64,000 nucleotides of DNA from Lutibacter sp. B1. Its GTDB lineage: Bacteria; Bacteroidota; Bacteroidia; Flavobacteriales; Flavobacteriaceae. The stretch lies in NCBI RefSeq assembly GCF_012524075.1, contig NZ_JAAZUI010000014.1:1-64000 (forward strand), given 5' to 3'. Numbering within the stretch: position 1 is the first letter of the stretch; every line of letters begins with the position of its first letter. Below, one piece after another: positions 53,620 to 62,755 of this stretch. Below the pieces are notes generated by a model that was not told the DNA's origin, ran no database searches, and saw only the letters and a program-made list of their open reading frames with translations. Made by a program: the position numbers and the translations under genes.

Positions 53620-54930
53620 ATGCAAAGTAAATATTTGTTATCAATTACTTTTTTGTTTTTCAACCTGTTAATTATTAATGCACAACAAGAAACTTTAATT
53701 TCTCTTGATGATGTTTTAAGTAAGGTTGAAGAAAACAATCATACCATTAAAATGTCTGAGCAGGACTATAATGCTGCAAAAGGTGATTTTAACCAAACAA
53801 ATGCTGTTTTACTGCCTAATATATCTATTTCACACACAGGAATAGCCACTACAAATCCGCTAATGGCATTTGGTTCTAAATTAAATCAGGAAATATTAAC
53901 GCAAGCCGATTTTAACCCTGCACTTTTAAATGATCCGGATGAAATTAAAAACTTTGCTACTAAAATAGAAGTACAACAACCTATTTTTAATGGCGATGGT
54001 TTGTATATGCGTAAAGCTGCAAAATCTAAAATGAATGCATTTGAACTTCAATCAATAAGAACAAAAGAGTATGTAAATCTTGAAGTAAAAAAAGCATATA
54101 TGCAATTACAATTAGCTTATAAAGCTGTTGAAGTTCTTGAAAAAGCAAAAGAAGCCGCTTTGGAAAATAAAAAAATTGCAGAAAACAGCTACAAACAAGG
54201 TTACATGCAAAAATCTGACTTATTATTAGTTGAAGTACATGTTACTGAAGTAGAAAATCAACTGCAAAATGCCAAAAGCAATATCAATAACGCATCAGAT
54301 TATTTACAATTTTTAATGGGTGAAACTACAAATACTACTTTTAAACCTTCATCTGAATTAAATGCTGAAGTAGATTTAGCAATCTATAATTCTGTACTTT
54401 CTAATAACAGAGCCGACATTGAAGCAATGGAAAAAAGTACTGAAGCATACAACAATATGTATAAAGCCTCCAAAATGAATTTTTTACCTCGTTTAAACGC
54501 TTTTGGAAGTTACGAGTTGTATGACGATAAATTATTTGGAACCGATGCTAAAGGTTATGTTTTTGGTGCAGAACTTTCTTGGAACATTTTTGAGGGTTAT
54601 AAAAAGTTTGGTAAAGCCCAAAAAAGTAAAGCCGAGTTAGATAAAGCAGAAATTAGCTTAGATCAATATAAAAATCAAAGTCAGCTTGAATACAGTAAAG
54701 CTAAACGCCAATTAAAAGATGCTGAAAATACATTGAATTTAACAAGTTTAGCAGTTGAACAATCTGAAGAAGCATTAAGAATAAGAACAAACCGATTTAA
54801 ACAAGGCTTAGAAAAATCGTCAGATTTATTAAATGCTGAAACACAATTTTTGCAAAAACAATTAGAATACCTGCAAACAGTTTTTAATTACAATTATACA
54901 AAAGCTTACGTAGCATTTTTAACCAAATAA
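53620..54930 (+). CDS. TolC-family outer-membrane efflux protein
   Basis: A 436-residue exported protein (signal LSITFLFFNLLIINAQ) with two OEP repeats of long heptad-rich helices (LEVLEKAKEAALENKKIAENSY and RTNRFKQGLEKSSDLLNAETQF) and NAFGSYELYDD/GAELSWNIFEGY strands. It forms the trimeric outer-membrane exit duct of the tripartite pump. First gene of an operon with an RND adaptor 12 nt downstream. Confidence 0.93.
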   Translation: MQSKYLLSITFLFFNLLIINAQQETLISLDDVLSKVEENNHTIKMSEQDYNAAKGDFNQTNAVLLPNISISHTGIATTNPLMAFGSKLNQEILTQADFNPALLNDPDEIKNFATKIEVQQPIFNGDGLYMRKAAKSKMNAFELQSIRTKEYVNLEVKKAYMQLQLAYKAVEVLEKAKEAALENKKIAENSYKQGYMQKSDLLLVEVHVTEVENQLQNAKSNINNASDYLQFLMGETTNTTFKPSSELNAEVDLAIYNSVLSNNRADIEAMEKSTEAYNNMYKASKMNFLPRLNAFGSYELYDDKLFGTDAKGYVFGAELSWNIFEGYKKFGKAQKSKAELDKAEISLDQYKNQSQLEYSKAKRQLKDAENTLNLTSLAVEQSEEALRIRTNRFKQGLEKSSDLLNAETQFLQKQLEYLQTVFNYNYTKAYVAFLTK

Positions 54931-54942
54931 TTAACTAAGAAA

Positions 54943-56013
54943 ATGAAAAATATTATACAATTATTAGCAATCGCAACTTTAGTTTTTGTTGTAAGTTGTG
55001 GAAAAGATAAAACTGAAACTGTAGATAACAGACCAACTGTTGCGGTTAAAGTTAGTACACCATCATCAGAAAACAGTAAATTTATTACAGCCAGCGGAAA
55101 AATTGAAGCTGTACAAAATGCAAATATAAGTACGCGTATGATGGGTTATGTAAATAATATCCCTGTAAAAGTTGGCGATAAAGTTTATAAAGGTCAATTA
55201 TTAGTGAGCATAAACAGTGCTGATATTTCGGCTCAAAAAGCACAAGCAAATGCTTCAATTACTGAAGCTACAGCCGCTTTTAATAGTGCTGAAAAAGATT
55301 ACAACCGCTATAAATCTTTATTTGAAGATAATAGTGCTTCACAAAAGGAAATGGATGATATAACTGCTAACTACCAGATGGCTAAAGCACGTTTAGAAGC
55401 TGCAAAACAAATGAAAAATCAGGTAAACGCACAATTATCCTATTCAAATATTACCGCACCTTTTAGCGGTATTGTTACAGGTAAATTTGTAAATAAAGGA
55501 GATATGGCCAATCCCGGAATGCCTTTGGTAAGTATTGAAAATCCAGATAAATTCCAAGTTATAGCTATGGTTCCGGAATCAGAAATTACAAACATTAAAA
55601 ACGGAACTCCTGTTGATGTTTTAATAAAATCTACCAATGAAATTGTAAAAGGAAAAGTTACTGAAGTAAGTACTTCAACAAAAAATACGGGAGGACAATA
55701 TTTAGTGAAAGTTATTTTAGATAAAACAGATGTAAAATTATTATCAGGTATGTATACTTCTGTACAATTTCCTATTGAAAAAACATCAGAAACTACATCA
55801 GTATTAATTCCTGCCTCCGCTTTGGTAAAAAGAGGTGAATTAGTGGGTGTTTATGTGGTAAGTCAAAATAACACCGCTTTATTACGTTGGTTGCGTTTAG
55901 GTAGAGAATTTGGTGATCAGGTAGAAGTTTTATCAGGTTTATCAGCAAACGAAGAATATATAATATCTGCTGAAAGCAAATTATTTAACGGAGCTAAACT
56001 ACAAATTCAATAA
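54943..56013 (+). CDS. RND efflux periplasmic adaptor lipoprotein
   Basis: A 356-residue lipoprotein (lipobox VVSC at about 19) of the HlyD/AcrA adaptor family. The barrel-sandwich halves (GYVNNIPVKVGDKVYKGQLL and NITAPFSGIVTGKFVNKGD) flank an alpha-hairpin at about 95-155, with a beta-barrel domain (VIAMVPESEITNIKNG) and a membrane-proximal domain (SVLIPASALVKRG) after it. It bridges the TolC-type duct and the RND permease encoded 4 nt downstream. Confidence 0.94.
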   Translation: MKNIIQLLAIATLVFVVSCGKDKTETVDNRPTVAVKVSTPSSENSKFITASGKIEAVQNANISTRMMGYVNNIPVKVGDKVYKGQLLVSINSADISAQKAQANASITEATAAFNSAEKDYNRYKSLFEDNSASQKEMDDITANYQMAKARLEAAKQMKNQVNAQLSYSNITAPFSGIVTGKFVNKGDMANPGMPLVSIENPDKFQVIAMVPESEITNIKNGTPVDVLIKSTNEIVKGKVTEVSTSTKNTGGQYLVKVILDKTDVKLLSGMYTSVQFPIEKTSETTSVLIPASALVKRGELVGVYVVSQNNTALLRWLRLGREFGDQVEVLSGLSANEEYIISAESKLFNGAKLQIQ

Positions 56014-56017
56014 AATT

Positions 56018-59000
56018 ATGAAAGAAGGATTAGCCGGTAGTATTGCCAAAGTATTTATAAACTCTAAACTTACTGTTTTACTGATGATTATGTTTTTGGT
56101 TATTGGTGTGTACAGTTCGTTTTTAATTCCAAGAGAAGAAGAGCCTCAGATTGATGTGCCAATGGCCGATATTTTTGTAGGATATCCGGGTGCAAGCCCT
56201 CAAGAGGTAGAATCAAGAGTTGTTAAACCTTTAGAAAAAATTGTTTCTAATATTAAAGGTGTTGAATACGTGTACTCAACCTCTATGAATGAACAAGCTA
56301 TGGTTATTGTTCAGTTTTATGTAGGTGAAGATATAGAGCGCTCATTTGTAAAGCTTTATAATGAAATTATGAAACATATGGATGAAATGCCGAAAGGTGT
56401 TTCAATGCCATTGGTAAAAACAAGAGCTATTGATGATGTTCCAATGCTAGCATTAACATTATGGAGCGAAAATTATGACGATTACCAATTAAAGCAAGTT
56501 GCAAGTGAATTAACCAGTGAAATTGAAAAGATTACTGATGTGGCAATCACTAAAAAAATTGGTGGAAGAAACAGACAAGTTCGTGTTGTTTTAGATAAAG
56601 ATAAAATGGCTGAAAGCGGGTTAGATATGTTAAGTATCACTCAAAAAATACAAGCCAATAACCAACAATTAACTTCCGGCAGTTTTGATAATAACAATAC
56701 TGAATACCTTGTAAATACAGGTAATTTTTTAACTTCTGTTGATGACGTTGAAAACTTGGTTGTAGGCGTACAACAAAATAAGCCAATATATCTTAAACAA
56801 ATTGCAGCTATTACTGATGGTCCTGAAATACCAAAAGAATATGTTTCTTTTGGTTATGGAAAAGCAAATGAATTATCCTCAACATATAACTCAGAATATC
56901 CTGCAGTAACCATTTCAATAGGTAAAAGAAAAGGTGCTGATGCAATGAAAATATCAGAAAAAATATTAGATAAAGTTGAGCATTTGAAACAAAATCTAAT
57001 TCCTGATGATGTTCATATTACTGTAACACGTAATTACGGTGAAACAGCTTCACACAAAGTTTCTGAACTTTTAATGCACTTAATAGGCTCAATACTGGCA
57101 GTAACCATAGTTGTTATGTTGGCTATGGGTTGGCGTGGTGGTTTGGTAGTTTTCTTATCTGTACCAATCACTTTTGCAATGACATTGTTCAGTTATTACA
57201 TGCTGGATTATACCTTAAACCGAATCACACTTTTTGCTTTAGTTTTTGTTACCGGTATTGTAGTTGATGACTCTATTATTATTGCCGAAAATATGCACAG
57301 GCATTTTAAAATGAAGCGATTGCCATTTAAACAAGCAGCTTTATATGCCATAAATGAAGTTGGAAACCCAACCATTTTGGCAACATTTACTGTAATAGCA
57401 TCAGTATTGCCAATGGCGTTTGTATCCGGTTTAATGGGACCTTATATGAGTCCGATGCCAATTGGAGCTTCAATAGCTATGATTATTTCATTATTTGTAG
57501 CGTTAACTATAACACCTTATTTAGGATATTATATTTTAAGAGAAAAAGACAAACAAGAAGATAAAGAAGAAAAAGGTTTAGAAACTTCATTAATTTATAG
57601 AATCTACAACAAACTTGAAAAGCCTTTAATTGAAAATAAAACAAAACGTTGGACTTTCTTAGGACTTACAACTTTATTATTGCTAGGTTCTATGCTTTTA
57701 TTTTACACGAAAGGTGTTGCTGTAAAAATGTTGCCTTTTGATAATAAAAATGAATTTCAAGTAGTTATTGATATGCCTGAAGGCACAACACTTGAAAATA
57801 CAGCTGCAGTTTCAAAAGAAATTGCAAATTATTTATCTCAAAGACCTGAAGTTGATAATTATCAAAGTTTTGTTGGTACTTCAGCACCAATAACATTTAA
57901 CGGTTTGGTTCGCCATTACGACCTTAGAGGTGGCTCTAACATGGCGGATATTCAAGTGAATTTGATAGATAAAGAATATCGTTCAGAACAAAGTCACGAC
58001 GTTGCAAAAAAACTAAGAGCTGATATTCAAGCAATAGGTAAAACATTTAATGCAAACGTTAAGTTAGTAGAAGTTCCTCCCGGACCTCCGGTTTCATCTA
58101 CCATTGTTGCTGAAGTTTATGGACCCGATTACAACGGGCAAATGGATATTGCTAGACAATTAGAAAAAATTGTAACTACAACTGATGATATTGTTGATGT
58201 TGATAATTCGATAGAAGCGGAGCAAGTTGAATACAATTTTGTAGTTGATAAAGAAAAAGCGATGTTAAATGGCGTTGCTCCTCAACAAATAGTGGCTACA
58301 TTAAAAATGGCAATGTCTGAACAGCCAATTTCTAAGCTTTATAATGAAACTGCAAACAATCAAATCAATGTAGTTTTAGCTATTGATGAAAAGGAAAAAT
58401 CATCAATAAACGACATAAAACAACTAAAAGTGATTTCACAAATGGGAATGGCAATTCCTATTGGAGATTTGGTAAAAGTTGAAGAAAAAATTCGTAATAA
58501 ATCAATCTCCAGAAAAAATCAAAAACGTGTTGTTTATGTAAATGCAGATATGGCAGGTAAATTGGAAAGTCCGGTTTACGGAATTTTAAATATGTCTGAC
58601 AGATTAAACGAAATTAAAGTACCTGAAGGATATACTTTAAACGAAGAATATAACAAACAACCAACTCACGAAGATAATTATACTATTAAATGGGATGGAG
58701 AATGGCAAATAACTTATGAAGTATTTAGAGATTTAGGTGCTGCATTTGCTGTGGCTATATTTGTAATTTACTTATTAATTGTTGGTTGGTTCCAAAACTT
58801 TAAAGCCCCATTGGTAATGCTTGTGGCTATACCGCTTTCATTAGTAGGTATTATTATTGGTCATTGGGTAATGGGTGCATTTTTTACCGCAACATCTATG
58901 ATTGGTATGATTGCTTTAGCGGGTATTATGGTACGTAACTCTGTACTTCTTATCGACTTTATTGAGTTGAGATTAGAAGATGGAATACCTTTAAAACAAG

Positions 59001-59209
59001 CTGTTATTGAAGCAGGTGCTGTTAGAACTACACCAATTTTATTAACTGCCGGTACTGTAGTAATTGGAGCCTTTGTAATTTTATTTGATCCAATATTTCA
59101 AGGATTGGCAATTTCATTAATGGGAGGTACAATTACAGCAACAGTATTAACACTATTGGTTGTACCGTTAGTTTACTATATGACTGAAAAACACAAACAT
59201 AAAAATTAA
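56018..59209 (+). CDS. RND efflux permease (HAE-type)
   Basis: A 1063-residue inner-membrane proton-driven pump with 12 helices and two large periplasmic loops. Helix 4 holds the adjacent proton-relay aspartates D417-D418 (GIVVDDSIIIAEN), characteristic of hydrophobe/amphiphile exporters; heavy-metal CzcA pumps have a different helix 4 pattern. Other landmarks are FVGYPGASPQEVESRVVKPLE and, in the second half, GMIALAGIMVRNSVLLIDF. Substrates are probably drugs, bile-like amphiphiles or lipids. A PII-like gene and a DUF2892 gene follow. Confidence 0.95.
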   Translation: MKEGLAGSIAKVFINSKLTVLLMIMFLVIGVYSSFLIPREEEPQIDVPMADIFVGYPGASPQEVESRVVKPLEKIVSNIKGVEYVYSTSMNEQAMVIVQFYVGEDIERSFVKLYNEIMKHMDEMPKGVSMPLVKTRAIDDVPMLALTLWSENYDDYQLKQVASELTSEIEKITDVAITKKIGGRNRQVRVVLDKDKMAESGLDMLSITQKIQANNQQLTSGSFDNNNTEYLVNTGNFLTSVDDVENLVVGVQQNKPIYLKQIAAITDGPEIPKEYVSFGYGKANELSSTYNSEYPAVTISIGKRKGADAMKISEKILDKVEHLKQNLIPDDVHITVTRNYGETASHKVSELLMHLIGSILAVTIVVMLAMGWRGGLVVFLSVPITFAMTLFSYYMLDYTLNRITLFALVFVTGIVVDDSIIIAENMHRHFKMKRLPFKQAALYAINEVGNPTILATFTVIASVLPMAFVSGLMGPYMSPMPIGASIAMIISLFVALTITPYLGYYILREKDKQEDKEEKGLETSLIYRIYNKLEKPLIENKTKRWTFLGLTTLLLLGSMLLFYTKGVAVKMLPFDNKNEFQVVIDMPEGTTLENTAAVSKEIANYLSQRPEVDNYQSFVGTSAPITFNGLVRHYDLRGGSNMADIQVNLIDKEYRSEQSHDVAKKLRADIQAIGKTFNANVKLVEVPPGPPVSSTIVAEVYGPDYNGQMDIARQLEKIVTTTDDIVDVDNSIEAEQVEYNFVVDKEKAMLNGVAPQQIVATLKMAMSEQPISKLYNETANNQINVVLAIDEKEKSSINDIKQLKVISQMGMAIPIGDLVKVEEKIRNKSISRKNQKRVVYVNADMAGKLESPVYGILNMSDRLNEIKVPEGYTLNEEYNKQPTHEDNYTIKWDGEWQITYEVFRDLGAAFAVAIFVIYLLIVGWFQNFKAPLVMLVAIPLSLVGIIIGHWVMGAFFTATSMIGMIALAGIMVRNSVLLIDFIELRLEDGIPLKQAVIEAGAVRTTPILLTAGTVVIGAFVILFDPIFQGLAISLMGGTITATVLTLLVVPLVYYMTEKHKHKN

Positions 59210-59245
59210 TTAGGTTACTTTAACAAACTAAATCAATATCAGAAC

Positions 59246-59551
59246 ATGAAATTATTAATGATAACAAGTATTACAGAGTTTGAAAAAGATATTTGTGCTC
59301 TTTTTAAAAACTCTCAAATTGAAGTTTACAGCACTTATGATATTAGAGGCCATAAACTTCAAAAAAGAGAAAATATACAAAATAATTGGTTCTCGGCACA
59401 TAGAGATAATTTTGATTCTAAAATGTATTTTACTTTTACTTCTGAAGAATTAGTAGAAACAATGTTAAATGAAGTTAAAAAATACAATGCTCAAAATACA
59501 TCAAATAATCCTGTAAAAGCTATTGTCCTTGATATTGAAAAATCCGTTTAA
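59246..59551 (+). CDS. PII-like small protein associated with the RND pump
   Basis: A 101-residue protein with a beta-alpha-beta pattern (KLLMITSITEFEKDICALFKN, then MYFTFTSEELVETMLNEVKKYN, then VKAIVLDIEKS) resembling the ferredoxin-like PII/CutA fold and DUF3240, often found beside RND genes. The T-loop equivalent (about 35-50) is Lys/Arg-rich. A sensory or gating role for the pump is plausible but unproven. It lies 36 nt after the permease gene. Confidence 0.65.
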   Translation: MKLLMITSITEFEKDICALFKNSQIEVYSTYDIRGHKLQKRENIQNNWFSAHRDNFDSKMYFTFTSEELVETMLNEVKKYNAQNTSNNPVKAIVLDIEKSV

Positions 59552-59567
59552 CTAAAAAAATGAAAAA

Positions 59568-59753
59568 ATGAAACAACGAATAATTAGAGCTATCGCCGGT
59601 ACATTTATATTAATTAGTTTATTACTTGCAGTAAAAGTAAATGTAAACTGGTTATGGTTTACTGCTTTTGTAGGTTTTAACCTATTACAATCATCAATTA
59701 CAAAATGGTGTTTAATGGAAGTTATTTTAGAAAAATTAGGCGTAAAAGATTAA
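59568..59753 (+). CDS. DUF2892 (YgaP-like) two-helix membrane protein
   Basis: A 61-residue protein with two hydrophobic helices (IAGTFILISLLLAV and WLWFTAFVGFNLLQSS) and the family ending WCLMEVILEKLGV with one cysteine. DUF2892 occurs as the membrane part of the rhodanese YgaP, or alone in sulfur and metal-stress operons. Here it ends the RND operon, 16 nt after the PII-like gene. Confidence 0.85.
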   Translation: MKQRIIRAIAGTFILISLLLAVKVNVNWLWFTAFVGFNLLQSSITKWCLMEVILEKLGVKD

Positions 59754-59827
59754 TTTGTTTTTGTAGTTTTACATCATAAATACATTAACAAATCAAACAC
59801 TTAATTAAAAATATAATTTCTTTTGTA

Positions 59828-60115
59828 TTGGTTACAACTATACTGCTACCTTTTGCAGTACAGTTTATTCACTCATTCGAAAAACATGAGCACTCAATTT
59901 GTACGTCACAAAATGTTACTCATTTTGATAACCATGAAATTGACTGTTCTGTTTTTCATTTTAAAATAAACCACAATACTATTGATTTTACTTCACAAGT
60001 TTTATTTACACAAATTAAAACTGTTGAAGAAAAAATATACAATACCGAAGCAAAAAGCACTTCGGTTAAACTAAATTACAAATCATCAAGAGCACCACCC
60101 TATTTTATTGTTTAG
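59828..60115 (+). CDS. Small exported His/Cys-containing protein ending in RAPPxFIV, module 1
   Basis: A 95-residue protein starting at TTG 59828. Residues 2-15 look like the end of a signal/anchor helix, and KHEHSICTSQ, HFDNHEIDCSVFH and INHNTIDF form a His/Cys-rich region that could bind a metal. It ends in YKSSRAPPYFIV. A paralog sits at 62378-62710. The frame stays open upstream to 59789 and that stretch (IKHLIKN) resembles the paralog's N-terminus but has no usable start codon, so the 5' end may be damaged. TonB receptor 1 follows 43 nt downstream. Confidence 0.65.
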   Translation: MVTTILLPFAVQFIHSFEKHEHSICTSQNVTHFDNHEIDCSVFHFKINHNTIDFTSQVLFTQIKTVEEKIYNTEAKSTSVKLNYKSSRAPPYFIV

Positions 60116-60158
60116 ATAAATCATAGAATTATTATAACAATAAAACACATTATTTTAC

Positions 60159-62369
60159 ATGAAAAAATATGTATCAATCCTATTTATAGGATTTAACTTA
60201 TTTGTTTATTCTCAAAATAAAATATCGGGTACAATAACAAATACTAAACATGAACCATTAACTGATGTTGTGGTTTATATAGAAAAATTACAAAAAGGAA
60301 CCTCTACTGATGAAAATGGCTATTATGAATTACGTAACTTACCTAATTCACCCATAAAAATTACTATATCTTATATAGGATATAAAACACACGTTAAAAC
60401 TATTAACTTACAGCAAAACGACGAAGTAATTGATTTTATGTTAGATGAAGCTGTTTATAAAATGGACGAGGTTGTAATTTCTACACCATTTAACAAATTA
60501 CAATCGGAAAATGCAATTAAAGTTGAATTGCTAAAAATAAATGATATTGCTAAAAGTGGCTCTCCTACGCTAATAGAAGCCATTACAAACATTCCAGGAG
60601 TTGATATGATTGCCAAAGGAACCGGTGTTACAAAACCCGTTATCAGAGGTTTGTCAATGACCAACATTTTACTTTTAAATAATGGTGTTAAAATGGAAAA
60701 TTTCCAATTTTCAGAAAATCATCCATTTATTATTGATGAATTTGGTATTGATCACATTGAAGTAATTAAAGGTCCGGCTTCATTACTTTATGGGTCTGAT
60801 GCTGTTGGCGGAGTTATTAATACGGTAAAAGAAAGACCTGCTCCGGAAGGAAAAATAATTGGAGATTACAATGCTCAATACCATTCAAATACTGAAGGTT
60901 TTGTAACAAACTTGGGCGTTAAAGGAAGTTCTAAAGACTTTTATTGGGGAATTAGAGGCGGCTTAAAAACACATGCCGATTATAAAGATGGTAACTATAA
61001 ATTTGTGCCCAATACACGTTTTGAAGAATACAGCTTAAAAACAAATATAGGCTTAAAAAAAACATTTGGTGTTTTTAATCTTTACTATGATTATAACCGC
61101 CCAAAACTAGGAATGAGTGTTGGGGATGTTATTCCTCTGGTAACCAAAAAAGGCAGAGAACCTAAATATTGGTATCAAGATTTAACAAGTCATTTAATTT
61201 CATCAAAAAATACCCTGTTTTTAAATGATTACAAAGTTGATGTAAATATAGCTTATCAATTAAATAACCGAAAATTACAAACAGATGACTCTAAACCTTT
61301 TTTTGAAATGACAGATATGGATTTAAACACTTTTTCATACGAAGTAAAAACTCATTTACCTTCAACAGATAAATCAGAATATCTTGTAGGAATACAAGGA
61401 GCAAATAAAACTAATAGAAATAATGATGCTCCAAACCACGTTATTCCTGATGCTGATGTTGATGATTTTTCCGTTTTTGGATTGGCACAATACACTTTTT
61501 TTGATGATTTAAAAACACAAGCCGGTATTAGATATGATTATAGATCAATTACTACAGAAGCTGAAGCAGATAAAGAAGCAATTGATGAAGATTATAGTAA
61601 TTTTAGTACTTCAATTGGTGCAACCTATCAAATGAATGAGAATTTTTTATTTAGAACCAATTTTGCATCGGCATACAGAACTCCAAATATTGCTGAACTT
61701 ACACAAGACGGAATGCATGGTGCTCGTTACGAACAAGGAAACCCGGAATTGGATTCTCAACGCAGTTATGAAATTGACCTAAGTGTTCATTTTCATTCAA
61801 AAAACTTAATGCTTGACCTTTCAGGTTTCCATAATAATATAAACGATTATATTTTTATTGCTCCAACAAATGAAACAACCGAAAGTGGTGATAAAATATA
61901 TAAATATGCTCAAACTGATGCTAAAATATATGGCGCTGAGTTTATTACTGATTGCCAACCTTACGAATGGTTAAACTTAAATTTGAGTTATGCTTATATT
62001 GTAGGTAAGCAAAATAACGACAGCCGTTTACCGTTTATTCCTCAAAACAAACTTCGTTTTAATATAAAATTTACTAAAGAAAAAATAGCGTCTTTAACTA
62101 ATTTTTATTTTAAAATTGGAGGATTATATGCTTCAAAACAAGATAATCCTGCTATGTTTGAAACAGAAACTGACAGTTATTTTTTGCTAAATTCAGGTAT
62201 TGGAACAGATGTAAAATGGGCTAAGCAATTAGTTTCTATTTCTATACAGGTAAATAATTTGTTAAATGAAATATATATCGATCATTTATCTACATTAAAA
62301 GGAATGAATTATAACAATATTGGAAGGAATATTACAGCTACATTAAAAATACCTTTTGATATTAAATAG
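60159..62369 (+). CDS. TonB-dependent receptor, module 1
   Basis: A 736-residue outer-membrane receptor. The signal peptide is followed by a CarboxypepD_reg domain (KISGTITNTKHEPLTDVVVYIE, about 20-105), a plug domain (about 115-230, VIKGPASLLYGSDAVGGVIN) and a 22-strand barrel ending in IGRNITATLKIPF. Signature segments are NNILLLNNGVKM-like plug and NLLNEIYIDHL. Substrate is unknown. At the extracellular loop where its neighbour carries a His cluster, this receptor reads LQTDDSKPFFEMTDMD. It lies 43 nt after the small protein. Confidence 0.94.
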   Translation: MKKYVSILFIGFNLFVYSQNKISGTITNTKHEPLTDVVVYIEKLQKGTSTDENGYYELRNLPNSPIKITISYIGYKTHVKTINLQQNDEVIDFMLDEAVYKMDEVVISTPFNKLQSENAIKVELLKINDIAKSGSPTLIEAITNIPGVDMIAKGTGVTKPVIRGLSMTNILLLNNGVKMENFQFSENHPFIIDEFGIDHIEVIKGPASLLYGSDAVGGVINTVKERPAPEGKIIGDYNAQYHSNTEGFVTNLGVKGSSKDFYWGIRGGLKTHADYKDGNYKFVPNTRFEEYSLKTNIGLKKTFGVFNLYYDYNRPKLGMSVGDVIPLVTKKGREPKYWYQDLTSHLISSKNTLFLNDYKVDVNIAYQLNNRKLQTDDSKPFFEMTDMDLNTFSYEVKTHLPSTDKSEYLVGIQGANKTNRNNDAPNHVIPDADVDDFSVFGLAQYTFFDDLKTQAGIRYDYRSITTEAEADKEAIDEDYSNFSTSIGATYQMNENFLFRTNFASAYRTPNIAELTQDGMHGARYEQGNPELDSQRSYEIDLSVHFHSKNLMLDLSGFHNNINDYIFIAPTNETTESGDKIYKYAQTDAKIYGAEFITDCQPYEWLNLNLSYAYIVGKQNNDSRLPFIPQNKLRFNIKFTKEKIASLTNFYFKIGGLYASKQDNPAMFETETDSYFLLNSGIGTDVKWAKQLVSISIQVNNLLNEIYIDHLSTLKGMNYNNIGRNITATLKIPFDIK

Positions 62370-62377
62370 GTTTTAAT

Positions 62378-62710
62378 TTGAACAAGAAAAAAACACATAT
62401 AAAACATTTAATTGCAACTTTATTGGTAATTACTGTATTGCTCCCTGTAACAATACAATTTGTTCATGCGCTTAAAAAACATGAATATGCAACAAGTGCA
62501 AAAAAGTTAACAATTACTACAAAAAAGAACATAACCAATTGTTCTGTATTTCACTATCAAATTGACCATAGTACCATTGATTTCTCTTCGAAATTCATCA
62601 TTTTAAAAAATGAAAGAATTGAAGAAAAAATACATTCAATTGAAGTACAATCAACTTCAATAAAACTTCAATACAAATCGTCACGTGCACCACCTGTTTT
62701 TATTGTTTGA
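62378..62710 (+). CDS. Small exported protein ending in RAPPxFIV, module 2
   Basis: A 110-residue paralog of the protein at 59828, starting at TTG 62378, 8 nt after receptor 1. The N-terminal signal/anchor is LIATLLVITVLLPVTIQF, and the shared core is NCSVFHYQIDHSTIDF with the C-terminal YKSSRAPPVFIV. Most histidines and one cysteine of the module 1 protein are replaced here by Lys, Thr and Ala, so any metal binding is weaker or lost. Receptor 2 follows 45 nt downstream. Confidence 0.7.
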   Translation: MNKKKTHIKHLIATLLVITVLLPVTIQFVHALKKHEYATSAKKLTITTKKNITNCSVFHYQIDHSTIDFSSKFIILKNERIEEKIHSIEVQSTSIKLQYKSSRAPPVFIV

Positions 62711-62755
62711 AAAGAGTTATAAATAAATCAGAAAACAATAAAAACATTATACTAA

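Noticed and set aside
56018-59209. RND permease as a CzcA-type heavy-metal exporter
   Set aside because: Helix 4 has the adjacent Asp pair D417-D418 typical of drug/amphiphile pumps, so nearby metal-like TonB receptors do not justify a metal-efflux call.
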